A stretch of DNA of 64,000 bases from assembly GCA_029204225.1 (NCBI GenBank), contig CM055100.1:23251810-23315809 (forward strand), given 5' to 3'. The position numbers and the translations under genes are program-made. A model generated the notes under the pieces. The model had not been told where the DNA came from. It did no database searches and saw only the letters and a program-made list of their open reading frames with translations. The DNA is from Diphasiastrum complanatum (Eukaryota; Streptophyta; Lycopodiopsida; Lycopodiales; Lycopodiaceae). Of this stretch, positions 36,717 through 48,105 are shown piece after piece. The number at the start of each line of letters is the position of its first letter. The first letter of the stretch is position 1.

Positions 36717-38230
36717 TCAATACAATCGCCTCGGGTTTAGGTGGTCCACTTGCGGACTCATCACGAAGAAGCTCCATAACAGCTCCAATAACATAATCAC
36801 TGGCATCGGTTCTACTATGATAGCCTTATTAGGATCGCCAATGATTAGTATTGGTGCTGAAGTGACACTTTTTCTAAGCAACTCAAAACAATTATTCATA
36901 GCCTCCGTCCATTTTACTAGTGGACTCTTAGCCCTTTGGCTTAACTTCTTATAGCCTTTCAAGGCTTGGGTAAGAGGAAATGCTAATCGAGCAAATTGGA
37001 GAATATGCCGACAAAAAAATCCTACAAATCTCAAGAGAGACTTGATTTCCCAAACTGTGGTAAGAATAGGCCATTCAATAACCCTCTCGATATGATCGGC
37101 CTGGATCTCCACTCCTCGTTGAAAAATCTTATGTCCCAAGTAGGACAATTCCTTAGCAAAAAAGTCACACTTAAACTCTTTGGCAAAGAGTTTATCTAAG
37201 AATACCACTATGAATCTTCCCAAATATGGCTTGAACAAATTGTTCATCATCTATTGGAAAGTTGCCGGTGCATGGGTTAGACCAAAAGGCAACACCAAAA
37301 ATTTGCAGTGTCCAAAGCAAGTTCGAAAACCCATTTTTGGTATATCTTCTGCCCTAATGCATATTTGATGGTATTCCGATCTTAGATCTATCTTGGTAAA
37401 GTACTTAGCACCACCAAGATAATCTATTAGGTCATCCATCCGCGATAGTGGATATCTATTCTTAACGGTTACCTTGTTCAATTTCTTATGATCGACGCAA
37501 AACCTTATAGTCCCATCCTTCTTGGCAACCAAAACCATTGGTGATGCCCAAGGAGATTTACTAAGTCGTACCCACCCCTTTTTCAGGTAATCATATAAAT
37601 GTCTACTTACCTCAGCTTCTTCCGATGCACTCATCCGATAAGGACGCTGTGCGATCAGAATTGAACTAGGTATAAGGTCGATTTTATGATTAACTGTCCT
37701 TTCGGGTGGTAAACCTACAGGAAGGTCTAAAAAACATCATTGAATTCCTGCCTAAGTTCATTATAGGCTTCAAACTCTGTAGTGTTCTCACTGGGTATAT
37801 TCATGACATTTATGTTAAGTGTTTTTTATCAATGCATCAAAAGTCATTATGAAAAACATAAATAAACTTTAAAATCAGAATTCTTCTTTATTGAATTAAG
37901 TTCCCGTTTAGAATAAGGATTAATATTTTTAGCGTTAACACTTAAACTAGCCTTGATCTTAATCAAAGAATTTTGATGCATAAAAGATAAAGATTTTTCA
38001 ACAAAATCAATTCTCAACGACTTATTTTTATCAAAATGCCATTGTTGCTCGAGAACAATATCTACATTAGCTAATGCAACAACATGAAATTCTAGTTTTT
38101 CAGAGTAATTATGTAGGTGTAACTCTACATTAGGAACACCATAATCCATAAACTTGGAATTGCTTCCCGATGCCATTGTCACACAATATTTTTTCTCACT
38201 TTTTCGGGTAGGAAGGTTTAGCGTCTGCAC
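36717..38230 (-). pseudogene. Ty3/gypsy protease-RT-RNase H relic
   Basis: In the minus sense, a protease-linker segment comes first (VALANVDIVLEQQWHFDK, 38230-37847). The RT follows: [50 protein letters not shown] and [13 protein letters not shown]. The active-site strand reads FIVVFLD and jumps straight to KLFAKEFKCDFF at 37193/37194. About 30 residues, including the second catalytic Asp, are therefore deleted. The RNase H connection (ELSYLGHKI, APILIIGDP) continues to 36717. Spacer stops and frame changes are present. It cannot make active RT. Confidence 0.9.
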
Positions 38231-38364
38231 TAAATTTACATTAATAAAGTTATAAGTAGATCCCGTGCCATTGTTGGATTTATTCCTCTACTCTCCTAAA
38301 TCCTATGTTTATTAAGTTCCATTCATATTGCTACAGTTTTACTCGCATTGTTGCACAGTCTGAA

Positions 38365-39450
38365 TGTTACATACCTATGTATCTAGCAGTACTTTAGTGA
38401 CCCCTATATCCATTTAGTGTTGGGGACTAAGTGGCAAGTTACCCTTGGATAAGGGGTACCCTTAGGATTAAGGGTATGTGCCTTTGGATAAGGACATACA
38501 AGTGACTATACCTTGGTCAGAGGTATGGAATCAAGTTACCCTTGGATAAGAGGTACCCTTAGGATTAAGGATATGTGCCTTTAGATTAAGGTACTAGTGT
38601 TCTTGGATAAGGACAGGTAGGTGTCTATGCCTTGGTCGGAGGTATGGAACCTAGTGAGGTGTTAGAAAGTCATTACCATGGGTGTTTTGGCTATTCTTTT
38701 AAACCTTGGGCCTCAACCTTGAACCATATCACTTTATTGGTCTTGGACCAAAGTATACAAGCACAACTTCGGCAATGGGACCTAGTAGGAGGGCACATTT
38801 CCAACGTGTCCATTGACTTCCCAACTCTCACAAGAAAGACATTCAAAGGCTCATAGGTTATGGAAGAAGTCTCTAGACCTTCCATAAGCCTATGAAGGTT
38901 CTTTAACTCCCCTAGGCTTCTCTCTTTCTCATTGGTTGTCCATGGAACTTCATAGTGTATTGGAGGGTGCCATTTGCCATCTATATGAGGGGAGGAGGGT
39001 GCCCATAGGGAGGAGGAGAGATCTCTTTTGTTTGTTATGCTTATGCTCTATTGTGGCTACTAGTGTATAGAGTGTTTTCTTGTGTGTAGTATGCTTAGGG
39101 TCTGGATCTTACTTATGGTATGGGACATAAGTGGGGTTTGGATCTTGAGTATGCTATGGTTTGTGGTGGTATGCTTGTGATTAGTTATTGTTAGCAAGGG
39201 GGTGCCAGATTAGCCAAGTTGCAAGATTGCATGTGCTAGCTAGCTATGGTTGGGTGGTGAATACTTGAGGCCACTTGTTATCTACCTTTATGATTAAGAT
39301 TAGGGACACAGGTGGAGGAGAGATTCATAGAGGCTTGAAGATCCTTACTTGCAGGTGGAGGCATCCTAGCTTGGAGTTGGGGAGCAGCTTGGAGCTTGCA
39401 GGTTACTTGGAGGACCTTTGGAGGCACTACCTTTGGTATAGGAGGCTTCA
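38365..39450 (+). repeat. gypsy 5' LTR in plus orientation
   Basis: It starts TGTTACATACC and ends GGAGGCTTCA. Ten bases later (39461) comes TGGTATCAGAGCT, the primer site, so it is the 5' LTR of a plus-strand element. It contains a tandem duplication of about 97 bp (AAGTTACCCTTGG at 38436 and 38533). It is homologous over most of its length to the minus-oriented LTR at 34620-35807. Confidence 0.75.
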
Positions 39451-39460
39451 TTTGTAAAAG

Positions 39461-39473
39461 TGGTATCAGAGCT
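39461..39473 (+). other. primer-binding site of the plus-strand gypsy LTR
   Basis: TGGTATCAGAGCT lies after a 10-base spacer from the LTR end, matching the Met-tRNA primer type. It orients the LTR on its left as a 5' LTR. Confidence 0.75.
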
Positions 39474-40227
39474 AGACAAAGGATGGTAACCTTTCTAACC
39501 TTCTTCAAGTTCTATAAAGATCACAAACTAAATTTTTTCTGGAGAAGATTATTGGCTTTTCTAGTGCTTGTAGTTAAAGTACCCAATGAATCTAGTTCTC
39601 TTGATAAAGAATAGTGATGCTTATAGAGTTGTTTAGGGGCTGATTTATGATTATGTTAGAGAAGTTTTAAAGTGCGCTTTTGGTTTTAAATCTTTTTGAA
39701 AAAAGATTTAATGGTAAAAGGAAGTCTTCCTCTACATTCACAAAAAAAAATTTGCAAAAATATTCAAAACTAGTGTTTTTTTTTTTTTTTTGCATAAATG
39801 AAGTGTTTAAACTTTTGATTTTTAACCTGTAGTTCTGAAAATCAGATCTGAAAAGTGAAGTTTTCATAAAAACTTCATTAGTTACACCTTTCTACCTATT
39901 AGTTTCATGAAAATGGCAATGTAAGAAGGAAAATGTAGTGTAACTTTATGCATAAAAAAAGTTTTGAAGTTCTGTTTTTTGTCATTTTGAAGTTCTGATT
40001 TTCAGACCTATAAATCTGAAAAATAGATCTGAAAAGTGAAGTTTTCATAGAACTTCATTAGTTTTCCATTTCTAGTCACTAGTTTCATGGATTTGAAGAA
40101 CTAGGAAAGTGAGAAATGTGAAAATTTGTGTTGAATTTGAAATGACAAATGAAAATGGAATTGGAATGGAAATTTTATGTAAACATTAGCTTGAAGTAGT
40201 TAATTGAAGTTTACATAAAGATTAGTT
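39474..40227. other. retroelement leader debris with ~182-bp duplication
   Basis: There is no coding sequence. GATCTGAAAAGTGAAGTTTT occurs near 39845 and again near 40027, with further shared blocks (CTTCATTAGTT, TAGTTTCATG), giving a diverged tandem duplication of about 182 bp. The stretch ends abruptly where copia RT sequence begins at about 40228. Confidence 0.6.
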
Positions 40228-41463
40228 TTGATGTCATTCCTACATGGATATATACAAGAAGAGATATTCATCTATCAACCAGAAGGTTACGTCCTTCAAG
40301 GCAAGGAGCATCTGGTATGTAAATTGCATAAGGCTTTATATGGTCTTAAGCAAGCTCCCAGGGCCTGGTATGACAAAATCAATCACTTCTTGTTGCAGCA
40401 CAATTTTACTTCTTTCTCTGCAGATTGTAATGTATATCTCAAGTGTAAAGGGTCAGGCTATGTCATAATAGCATTACATGTTGATGATTCTTTAATTATC
40501 AGCAATTCAAATCAGTTGTTACAGAAAACCAAATCTCTGCTTTCATCAGAGTTTGAGATGACTGATTTAGGCCCAGTCCATTACCTTCTTGGTATGGAGA
40601 TCAGCAGAGATCGCACAGGCAAAAGGATAACTATAAGCCAAGAATCCTACTTGACTAATGTACTTCGCAAATATGGCATGGAGGACTGCAAGCCCATAGA
40701 CACATCTATGGATCCAGGAGCTAAGCTGTCCAAAGACATGTGCCCCAAAACTCAAGCAAATCAGCAAGAAATGTGCATGCATCCTTATCAGCCTGTCATA
40801 GGATCTATTATGTATTCTATGATCTGCACACGACCAAATCTAGCATATGTAGTAGGCACATTGTCCCAGTACATGTCCAATCCATGCCTACAACATTGGA
40901 AAGCTCTGCAAAGAATACTGAGGTACATTCAAGCTATAAAGCACTATGCTTTGAGCTATAATGGCAAAATAGAAGCTACACTCACATTGACCACTTATTC
41001 AGATTCAGATTGGGCAGAAGACATGGATACCCGAAAATCCACATCAGGCTACATTTGTTTCCTTGCAGGAGGACCCATCTCATGGAACATCAGAAAGCAG
41101 AAATGCATTTCTCTGAACTCCACAGAATCTGAATATGTTACAGCTACATCAGTAGCAAAGGAGATAATCTGACTAAGGATGCTGCTGCAGGATCTACAAT
41201 TCTCACAGATTAGTCCAACAATACTCTAGTGCGACAATCAGAGCTGCATAGCTCTATCTATGAACCCACGAACTCATAATAGAACTAAGAATATAGAAGT
41301 TTAATTCCATTTTCTTCGAGAGAAAGTTCAGAGTAAAGATGTTGTACTAAGTTACTGTCATACAGATAGTATGTTGGCTGATATTTTGACAAAGCCATTG
41401 TCTAGAGATAAGCATTCTACTTTAGTAGGTATGTTAAATCTCAATTGCAGATCAAATTCATAG
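40228..41463 (+). pseudogene. 5'-truncated copia RT-RNase H
   Basis: The reading enters mid-RT (SFLHGYIQEEIFIYQPEGYV), continues through LHKALYGLKQAPRAWYDK and the active site ALHVDDSLII, and then RNase H (TYSDSDWAEDMDTRKSTSGY, NSTESEYVTATSVAKE). In-frame stops occur at 41170 (TGA), about 41229 and about 41302. It ends near 41463 with LTKPLSRDKHSTLVGML. The catalytic motif is LHVDD rather than YVDD. Gag, integrase and early RT are missing. A polypurine tract and a 3' LTR follow directly. Confidence 0.92.
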
Positions 41464-41472
41464 CAGTTAGCT

Positions 41473-42480
41473 TAAGGGGAGTGTTGGAATTTAATCTAAC
41501 TCCTACTCATCCCAACAGCCCTCTTTTCTTCTCTAAAATTTTTACTCTCTCGAATGTAACCTGTAGAAAATGAACTATTTTAAACAGTCTGCATTTTTGA
41601 ACTAATTGTCGCTACAGTCTGGTTTTTTACTCGCATTTTTTCATAGCCGAAAAATGCGAAAAATCCGACACTGTGTTTTTACACTAAGTTTTCAATAGCC
41701 GAGAAATGCAAAAAACCTGACATTGTGTTTTTACACGGGATTTTTAACAGGCAACAATTAGGGCAAAAAATGCGACACTGCATTTTTACATGCAGTTTTC
41801 AATAGGCGAAAAAGGCGAAAAACCCGACACTATGTTTTAACACAAGTTTTCTGATAGGTGACACTTAACCTACAAAATGTTGAAGGTGCCCTACAAATGC
41901 CGAAGGTGTCTTCCAAAAATGCCGAAGGTGTCTTCCGAATGCTGAAGGTGTCTTCCAAAAATGTCGAAGGTGTCTTCCAAATGCCGAAGGTATCTTCTCA
42001 AATGCCGAAGGTGTCTTCCAAACTTGAAGGCTACCCTCAGGTAAAGGCAACGGCCAAAAGGCCAAGGAGTGGCAGATTTCCAGTCTATCAGAAATACACA
42101 GAGTGTCGCTATCAGACCTGAAAGTGTTCATGCTCCATCAACGAACTGATTCACTGATCAGTTTTACAACTGCTAATCAATCTTGTAATTGTAAAGTTAA
42201 GTTAGTACAAGATCTTTTCAGCTAATATGTATATATACATGTAATTGAGCGATTGAAAAGAGATGAAAATAAGAGGCGGATTCGTAAGCTCAGATAGCGG
42301 AGAACAACCTCTTATCAGTAGCTGACTCCTCAGAGTTAGTGATTATATAGAGAGAGAGAGATTCAAAACTTTAACAATTGTCTTGAATCTGTTAGTAGGA
42401 TCACGCGCTTATCAGCGCAATTGTATTGTGATCTGATCGTTGTATTTACAACTTAATATACAGATTCGCTATTGTTCTAC
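41473..42480 (+). repeat. polypurine tract and 3' LTR of the truncated copia
   Basis: AAGGGGAG (about 41474-41481) is followed by TGTTGGAATTTAATC at 41482, a classic PPT/3' LTR junction. The outer end is not fixed; 42480 is approximate. The LTR contains a roughly 60-bp array (CGACACTGTGTTTTTACAC-like, about 41640-41860) and a minisatellite at 41876-42025. A promoter-like TATATATACATG lies near 42230. Confidence 0.6.
41876..42025 (+). repeat. 20-23-bp minisatellite in a copia LTR
   Basis: About seven imperfect copies of AATGCCGAAGGTGTCTTCCA vary by one to three bases, with insertions of AA between units. The array gives fortuitous frames on both strands and is not coding. Confidence 0.9.
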
Positions 42481-42626
42481 ACTTCATTGCATTATTGTTG
42501 AATGATAACTCTCGCTCCTCTCACACAAACACTATTAAGAAGAGATGTCTAGGGCTATCTCTGACGCCTGAATTAATTCTACACTCTCTTCATATCAGGT
42601 TATCAGCAATAGAGGATTGCATGGTT

Positions 42627-43327
42627 TGTGAAGAATTGCCAAAAATTGGCAAATCTAGCTTGATAAAAAACCATGTAGAATAGTGTAAATTGTGTACACA
42701 AGTGGGTCCCACACATGTGAGGCCATTATGCCACATGGGAAACCCATCCTAGTGTAGGTTAGGTCAAGTCAAGAGAGTTGTTCATGTCTATTTGGTGGTC
42801 ATCCCTACTTTATAGGACCTACACCTAAGTTTAAGGTGAAAATTTGACCAACTAGCAACCTACCAAGCATAACTCTAGGAAATAGACTAGGGTTTCATTT
42901 TAGGTCAAGGAGAGTGAGTTAACTTCCTTATTACATGCTGGAAATCCACCTAACTTCAAGAAGGAAGTCGAATTTGCTATGTATTCCCTCTCTCCATAGT
43001 GAGAAGATAGAAAATTTTTGGAGCTCATTGGCAATCTCAAGCTAGTTCACTATGTACATTGAGTTTTTGTGATCCAAATGAAACCAAATCAATTTCTACT
43101 TGTTTCTCAGGTTGAAGGCCATACTACAGCCTGTAGTACACACGTGTGGGCTCAGATTTCAATGTTTATCAATGCTTTTGATTGTTAATGCTTGTTGTTT
43201 GTCAAATTGCCAATCTAGATCAATTTTTTTGTGTCTAGTTTTTTGATAGATTGTTAAGCAAGCATCCAATCACTCTTGTGGATCTTTTGTAGATCCATTT
43301 ATGGTACTAAAGTACAGTACTTTCACA
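42627..43327 (+). repeat. 5' LTR, 701 bp
   Basis: TG...CA ends; the left flank TGGTT is repeated after the 3' LTR. The Met-tRNA-type primer site follows without spacer. The LTR contains CACACGTGTG. Confidence 0.95.
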
Positions 43328-44132
43328 TGGTATCAGATCCAAGTACAAGAGCATAAGCCATTGATCTAATGCAAATCCATTTTTAGCAAGTTTTGGTGCT
43401 AAAAACTAGTATTGAGAGGGCAAGCTAGAATCTTGATTATGGTGAGGAGATTTGATCCCAAACTTGGTAGGGGTCCAAATCCGTACTGTCCACATGTGTG
43501 GGCACCTCTGAACCTGCATTTAATGCATGGTATTCATTTGATCCAAAAAAATTCAATTTGTGAGCTATTGGTGTAATTTTTGGTGGAGATCTTAGGATAA
43601 TCTACCAAGATCATTTGCCATTGATTAGATTTGAATTTGTTTCATGGAATCTGATTAATCTAGGCTGAGTTCAAGTCCTATTAAGGTTAAAAACAGGTCT
43701 TGAAAGTACACCAAGAAGGAAGAAAGAGATTAAGTCATTTTTTTGTCCAAAAATAGCCAAAATTGGCAAGATTTGATTGTAAGTAGATTTCACATCATCT
43801 TATCTTCATTCCAACTTTGTGAGGGAGTGCTAGAACTGAGATTATAAGTCCATTTGTTGGATTAGAAATCTAATTTGAGTGAAAAACTACAAGAGAGAGA
43901 CCTTAGTGAGTTTCTAAAGACAATCAAATCCATTTCTTGGCAAGATTTGTTTGAAAGTAGTTTTCACTTCATCTCATCTTCATTCCAGCTTTGTGAGGGA
44001 GTGATAGAACTGTGATTATAAGTCCATTTGTTGGATTAGAAATCAAATTTGAGTGAAACACTGCAAGTGTGAGACCTTTGTGAGTTTCAAGTCAATCAAA
44101 TCTATTTCTTGTTTGTAGAAGTCACTAGTAAG

Positions 44133-44216
44133 ATGGGATCTGCTGGAGCATACCTTCTAGAAACTAGTGAGAGGTTGAATTCTACAAATTATGCTATTTG
44201 GAAGGTTCTAGGATGA
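44133..44216 (+). pseudogene. gag N-terminal stub of the non-autonomous copia
   Basis: ATG at 44133 gives MGSAGAYLLETSERLNSTNY and continues AIWKVLG before a stop at 44214. This is the copia gag start, related to the one at 27024. A deletion then joins it, out of frame, to the zinc-knuckle region at 44213. The stub may act only as a translation leader or be non-functional. Confidence 0.75.
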
Positions 44217-45781
44217 GTTCCTTGTCTTTGCAGGATGGTGATGAGAAAGCCAATTTCTCATTCAAGGGCAAAAAGAAGACCAATGGAAAGAAGAAGCATC
44301 CAAAGGAGGCCAAAGAAGAGGATGATGCATCAAGCTCAAAGGACAAGTCAAAGCAAAAATGCTTCTTTTGTGGAAGGAAGGGGCATTATGCATCTAAATG
44401 CTACAAGAGGCTAAGAGCACAAGTGGAGGAGGACAAACAAGGAAACCTTGCAAAGGAGGAGGAGGAGGATGAAGTAGATGTATTCTTGATGGCATCTACA
44501 TCCTCACCAACAAGCAATAGCAATTCAAGAGACAATTGGTGGATCGACAGTGGGGCTAGCTCCCACATGTCTTGTGAAAAGGACTTTTTCTCAACCTTAC
44601 ACTCTTTCAATGATGCTAAAAAGTTTGTCTTTACTGCAAATGATGAAGAGTGTAGGATAGATGGTGTTGGCACCATCTCTTTGTATCTAGAATCCTCAAA
44701 ATGCATGGATCTAGAAAATGTCCTTTATGTACCATCAATCACCAAGAATATGCTTAGTGTTGGTCTACTCTTAGAAAGTGGTTTGGATGTCCACTTTAAG
44801 CATGGTGTTTGCTTCATCTTGAAGAATGATGTTTGTAATGCAAAGGGATTTAAACATGGAAGATTGTTTAAGTTGGAAGCTAGTGTTGCTTTTGAAAGAA
44901 TGAGCTTGGCAAAGGAGGAGATCACTCAAGAGGAGATATTGGCAAAGTGTGATCTTGCTTGCATTGAGGAGGAGTATCAAAAGGAGGAAGATCTTGAGGA
45001 TCAGCCTCAAAGCATGAGAGTTCCAAGGGAGTCCTCAATGACAATGTCCGAGTCATCAAATTGCATGCAAATTGTCCATTCAAGTGTGCATCTTGCAAGG
45101 GTGGTGAGCATTGGAGAGTCTACTATCTTTGAATACTTTTTGGAAATTATTAGTAGACATGAGGTGACTTGTTTCTTACCTTTAAGATTCATGGTGTTTA
45201 TTACTTTGTATGACAAGACAATGAAATGGGATGCTTTGAAATCTACATTTGTTGTCGATAAAGCAAGTTCATTGGATAACTATTTTTGTAATAGTTTGAA
45301 TAGAGTCATAAAAGATGAAACATCATTTGCTTTGGAAATCTTTGTGTCCACATGCTTTGTGCATGATCATTCCAATGTAAGGACCAAAGATTATCCTATT
45401 TCAATGATAGGAATAATGGTAGTGTTTTGCTCTTCAAGTAGAGATTGTAGAATCTACTTGTTTTCAACCAAAGAATTTGTCAATGGTGGAAATGTGAGCT
45501 TTCAAGAGTGGAAGATTTGTAAACTTGAAGAAGCACCTTTGGATCAACACCTTATTCAATTCATTGATGTTTTGGAGTCAAGTCAAGTGGAGGATCAAGC
45601 TCAAGACCCGAGGACTCCAAGAAGAACCTTGAGTATCAAGATGGAGCCATCTAGGCTCAATCATATGGATCAAGCAAGACAAGTTGTCTTTGGCAACATT
45701 ATTTATGCACTTAATATTTTAATTGATGTATCTTCAAGTGCACAAAATGCCTTGGAATCCATGGCTTGGCATGATGTTTAG
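44213..45781 (+). CDS. gag zinc-knuckle/protease-like protein of the non-autonomous copia
   Basis: An open frame of 522 codons from the first ATG (44213). A Lys-rich linker is followed by a perfect CX2CX4HX4C knuckle (CFFCGRKGHYASKC, residues about 51-64). The copia protease start follows (WWIDSGASSHM, about 105-115), with its downstream strands (LENVLYVPSITKNMLSVGLL). From about residue 235 on I recognise no domain: there is no GAG-pre-integrase, integrase or RT. An acidic stretch and DPRTPRRTL occur near the end. The intact frame with near-identical LTRs suggests recent activity. Part of the protease C-terminal half may be altered. Confidence 0.8.
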   Translation: MSSLSLQDGDEKANFSFKGKKKTNGKKKHPKEAKEEDDASSSKDKSKQKCFFCGRKGHYASKCYKRLRAQVEEDKQGNLAKEEEEDEVDVFLMASTSSPTSNSNSRDNWWIDSGASSHMSCEKDFFSTLHSFNDAKKFVFTANDEECRIDGVGTISLYLESSKCMDLENVLYVPSITKNMLSVGLLLESGLDVHFKHGVCFILKNDVCNAKGFKHGRLFKLEASVAFERMSLAKEEITQEEILAKCDLACIEEEYQKEEDLEDQPQSMRVPRESSMTMSESSNCMQIVHSSVHLARVVSIGESTIFEYFLEIISRHEVTCFLPLRFMVFITLYDKTMKWDALKSTFVVDKASSLDNYFCNSLNRVIKDETSFALEIFVSTCFVHDHSNVRTKDYPISMIGIMVVFCSSSRDCRIYLFSTKEFVNGGNVSFQEWKICKLEEAPLDQHLIQFIDVLESSQVEDQAQDPRTPRRTLSIKMEPSRLNHMDQARQVVFGNIIYALNILIDVSSSAQNALESMAWHDV

Positions 45782-45991
45782 TTTTGAAGTGTGCTACATG
45801 TATATAGACACATTTATGGAACATCTTGTAAGGGATCCTCTAAGAGGTGGTGAAAGATCCTTCATGGACATCATTCTCTATTGGAGTCTCAAAAGTTCCT
45901 TCTTTGTAGCTGGATTTTTTAGACACTTCTAAAAGCTTTCATTGATCTATCAAGAGAGTTGTAAATAGATCAAGCTAAATTTGAGGAGGAG

Positions 45992-46692
45992 TGTGAAGAA
46001 TTGCCAAAAATTGGCAAATCTAGCTTGATCAAAAACCATGTAGAATAGTGTGAATTGTGTACACAAGTGGGTCCCACACATGTGAGGCCATTATGCCACA
46101 TGGGAAACCCTTCCTAATGTAGGTTAGGTCAAGTCGAGAGAGTTGTTCATGTCTATTTGGTGGTCATCCCTACTTTATAGGACCTACACCTAAGTTTAAG
46201 GTGAAAATTTGACCAACTAGCTACCTACCAAGCATAACTCTAGGAAATAGACTAGGGTTTTATTTTAGGTCAAGGAGAGTGAGTTAACTTCTTTATTACA
46301 TGCTGGAAATCCACCTAACTTCAAGAAGGAAGTCGAATTTGCTATGTATTCCCTCTCTCCATAGTGAGAAGATAGAAAATTTTTGGAGCTCATTGGCAAT
46401 CTCAAGCTAGTTCACTATGTACATTGAGTTTTTGTGATCCAAATGAAACCAAATCAATTTCTACTTGTTTCTCAGGTTGAAGGCTGTACTACAGCCTGTA
46501 GTACACACGTTTGGGCTCGTATTTCAATGTTTATCAATGCTTTTGATTGTTAATGCTTGTTGTTTGTCAAATTGCCAATCTAGATCAACTTTTTTGTGTC
46601 TAGTTTTTTGATAGATTGTTAAGCAAGCATCCAATCACTCTTGTGGATCTTTTGTAGATCCATTTATGGTCCTAAAGTACAGTACTTTCACA
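45992..46692 (+). repeat. 3' LTR, 701 bp
   Basis: Same length and ends as the 5' LTR, preceded by a purine tract and followed by the TGGTT target duplication. Differences from the 5' LTR are mostly transitions. Confidence 0.95.
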
Positions 46693-48105
46693 TGGTTGTC
46701 TCAGACACCTAATTGTTTTGCAATCTCTCTTTCACGACAATCTATGACTCCTACACAGATAATTTAATTTTCACATAAAGAACTGTTCATAACTCCATTC
46801 TTCAAGTAATTCATGATCCTGGTAGTGGTCATAACAATTTATTTTTCTCCAACAAGAGTGGTATTAGAGCAACACCACCAATCACAACGGTGTTATCAGA
46901 ACCACAACACAACAAACTTCTCCAACACTATATAAGCAAATGAGTGATTGAAGGAAAAAAAAATGAGGCGAACCTGCTCAGTGTTCGCGTTCTTCCTGCA
47001 GCAGGCAATAGCAACTGACATTTCTATGTCAGTGATTCATGTAGTATTACTGTTGTCATATTTTCGCCTTCCATCAGTTATTGTCTTGTAGTATTCTACA
47101 ATGTGACACACTGCTACGGATTCACATTGTTTCTTCTGTAGTAGTCAACATCAGCTGACATTTCTATGTTAGTGATTTATATTTACAGTAGTTGGCGTTT
47201 CTACGTTAGTGATTCACACAACGATATTGCAGCTATGTACAAATGTATTGTCCATCCAATTATTTGATGTACATATTTCATTGTGCCATTCATTTCTGTT
47301 ATTGCAAGAATGCTATTCATTATGTCTTGTTTCTGCTTAGTGCATGGTGATCTATGACACCTTAGTCACTGGCTTAATCTCTTGCATTTGTGACTGTTAA
47401 GTACCTCTCTTTCTGAGCAATTGCATCCACTGATCACAAGTAGTTCTACACACAATTAGAACGATTCATGCACTAGCAATGACATTCTTAAACACACACT
47501 GTACATGACCCATTCATGATCCCTCACACTAATGACTCACACAGTTCATTCATTTATAACATGTGAGACATATATTGTAGATGCCTTCGTGCATTGATTC
47601 TTTCTTTCTTTCAGACAGATTGTCAATAACAGGCTCATGACCTTCACAGATCGTAGTTAGCTTTGTGAAGCACGCAGTTACACCCGCTATTGTTTTGTGC
47701 TCACCTGCTTTATTGACTTGTATATTTTGCTATACTTAATCTGATTACAGCTCTGTCTGGGTTTGTGTTCAGATTCGTGTCAATACTGCAATGCTTTTCT
47801 AGGTTCTGTCTGGCTGCCTATTTGATTTGTCTGGTTGTCTGCTCATCACTTCCGCAAAATTTATTCTGTTCTTGTATTTGCCTACTAAGTCACCAGTAAT
47901 GCACGCACCGAGAGAATTGAAGGTCTTGATTCTTTGATTTTTCGACATGGTATTAGAGCAGGTTATGAACCTGACATGCTATCTTGAATCTACTGTGTGA
48001 AATAGATTTGTCATTTGTTACATTTAGAGTTTTTGGTCACCATTTCAAATCTTTCAAGATCTAATAATTGACTTGAAATGAGTTCACATTATGTGTGAAA
48101 AGATT
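46693..48105 (+). repeat. older LTR/leader debris hosting the insertion
   Basis: It contains TGGTATTAGAGC-type primer sites at 46859 and 47948 (the latter preceded by CGACA, an LTR-like end) and a TATA-like CTATATAAGCAAATG near 46930. Three imperfect copies of CTGACATTTCTATGTCAGTG lie at about 47020, 47157 and 47193. The segment at 47.80-47.93 kb is homologous to the inverted LTR at 29.7 kb. There is no coding sequence. Confidence 0.5.

Larger units (their letters stand above)
42627..46692 (+). mobile_element. complete non-autonomous copia element with TSD
   Basis: LTRs at 42627-43327 and 45992-46692 are both 701 bp with about 15 mismatches by eye (about 98% identity). Both begin TGTGAAGAATTG and end TTTCACA. 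The target duplication is TGGTT (42622-42626 and 46693-46697). The PBS TGGTATCAGATCC abuts the 5' LTR (43328) and the purine tract TTGAGGAGGAG precedes the 3' LTR. The interior (2.66 kb) has gag/protease coding but no integrase, RT or RNase H. It must therefore have moved with enzymes supplied in trans. It is nested in older LTR debris. Confidence 0.95.

Noticed and set aside
46859-46870. A complete LTR element starting from the primer-like site at 46859
   Set aside because: No gag or pol follows and no LTR pair flanks it; kept only as debris.
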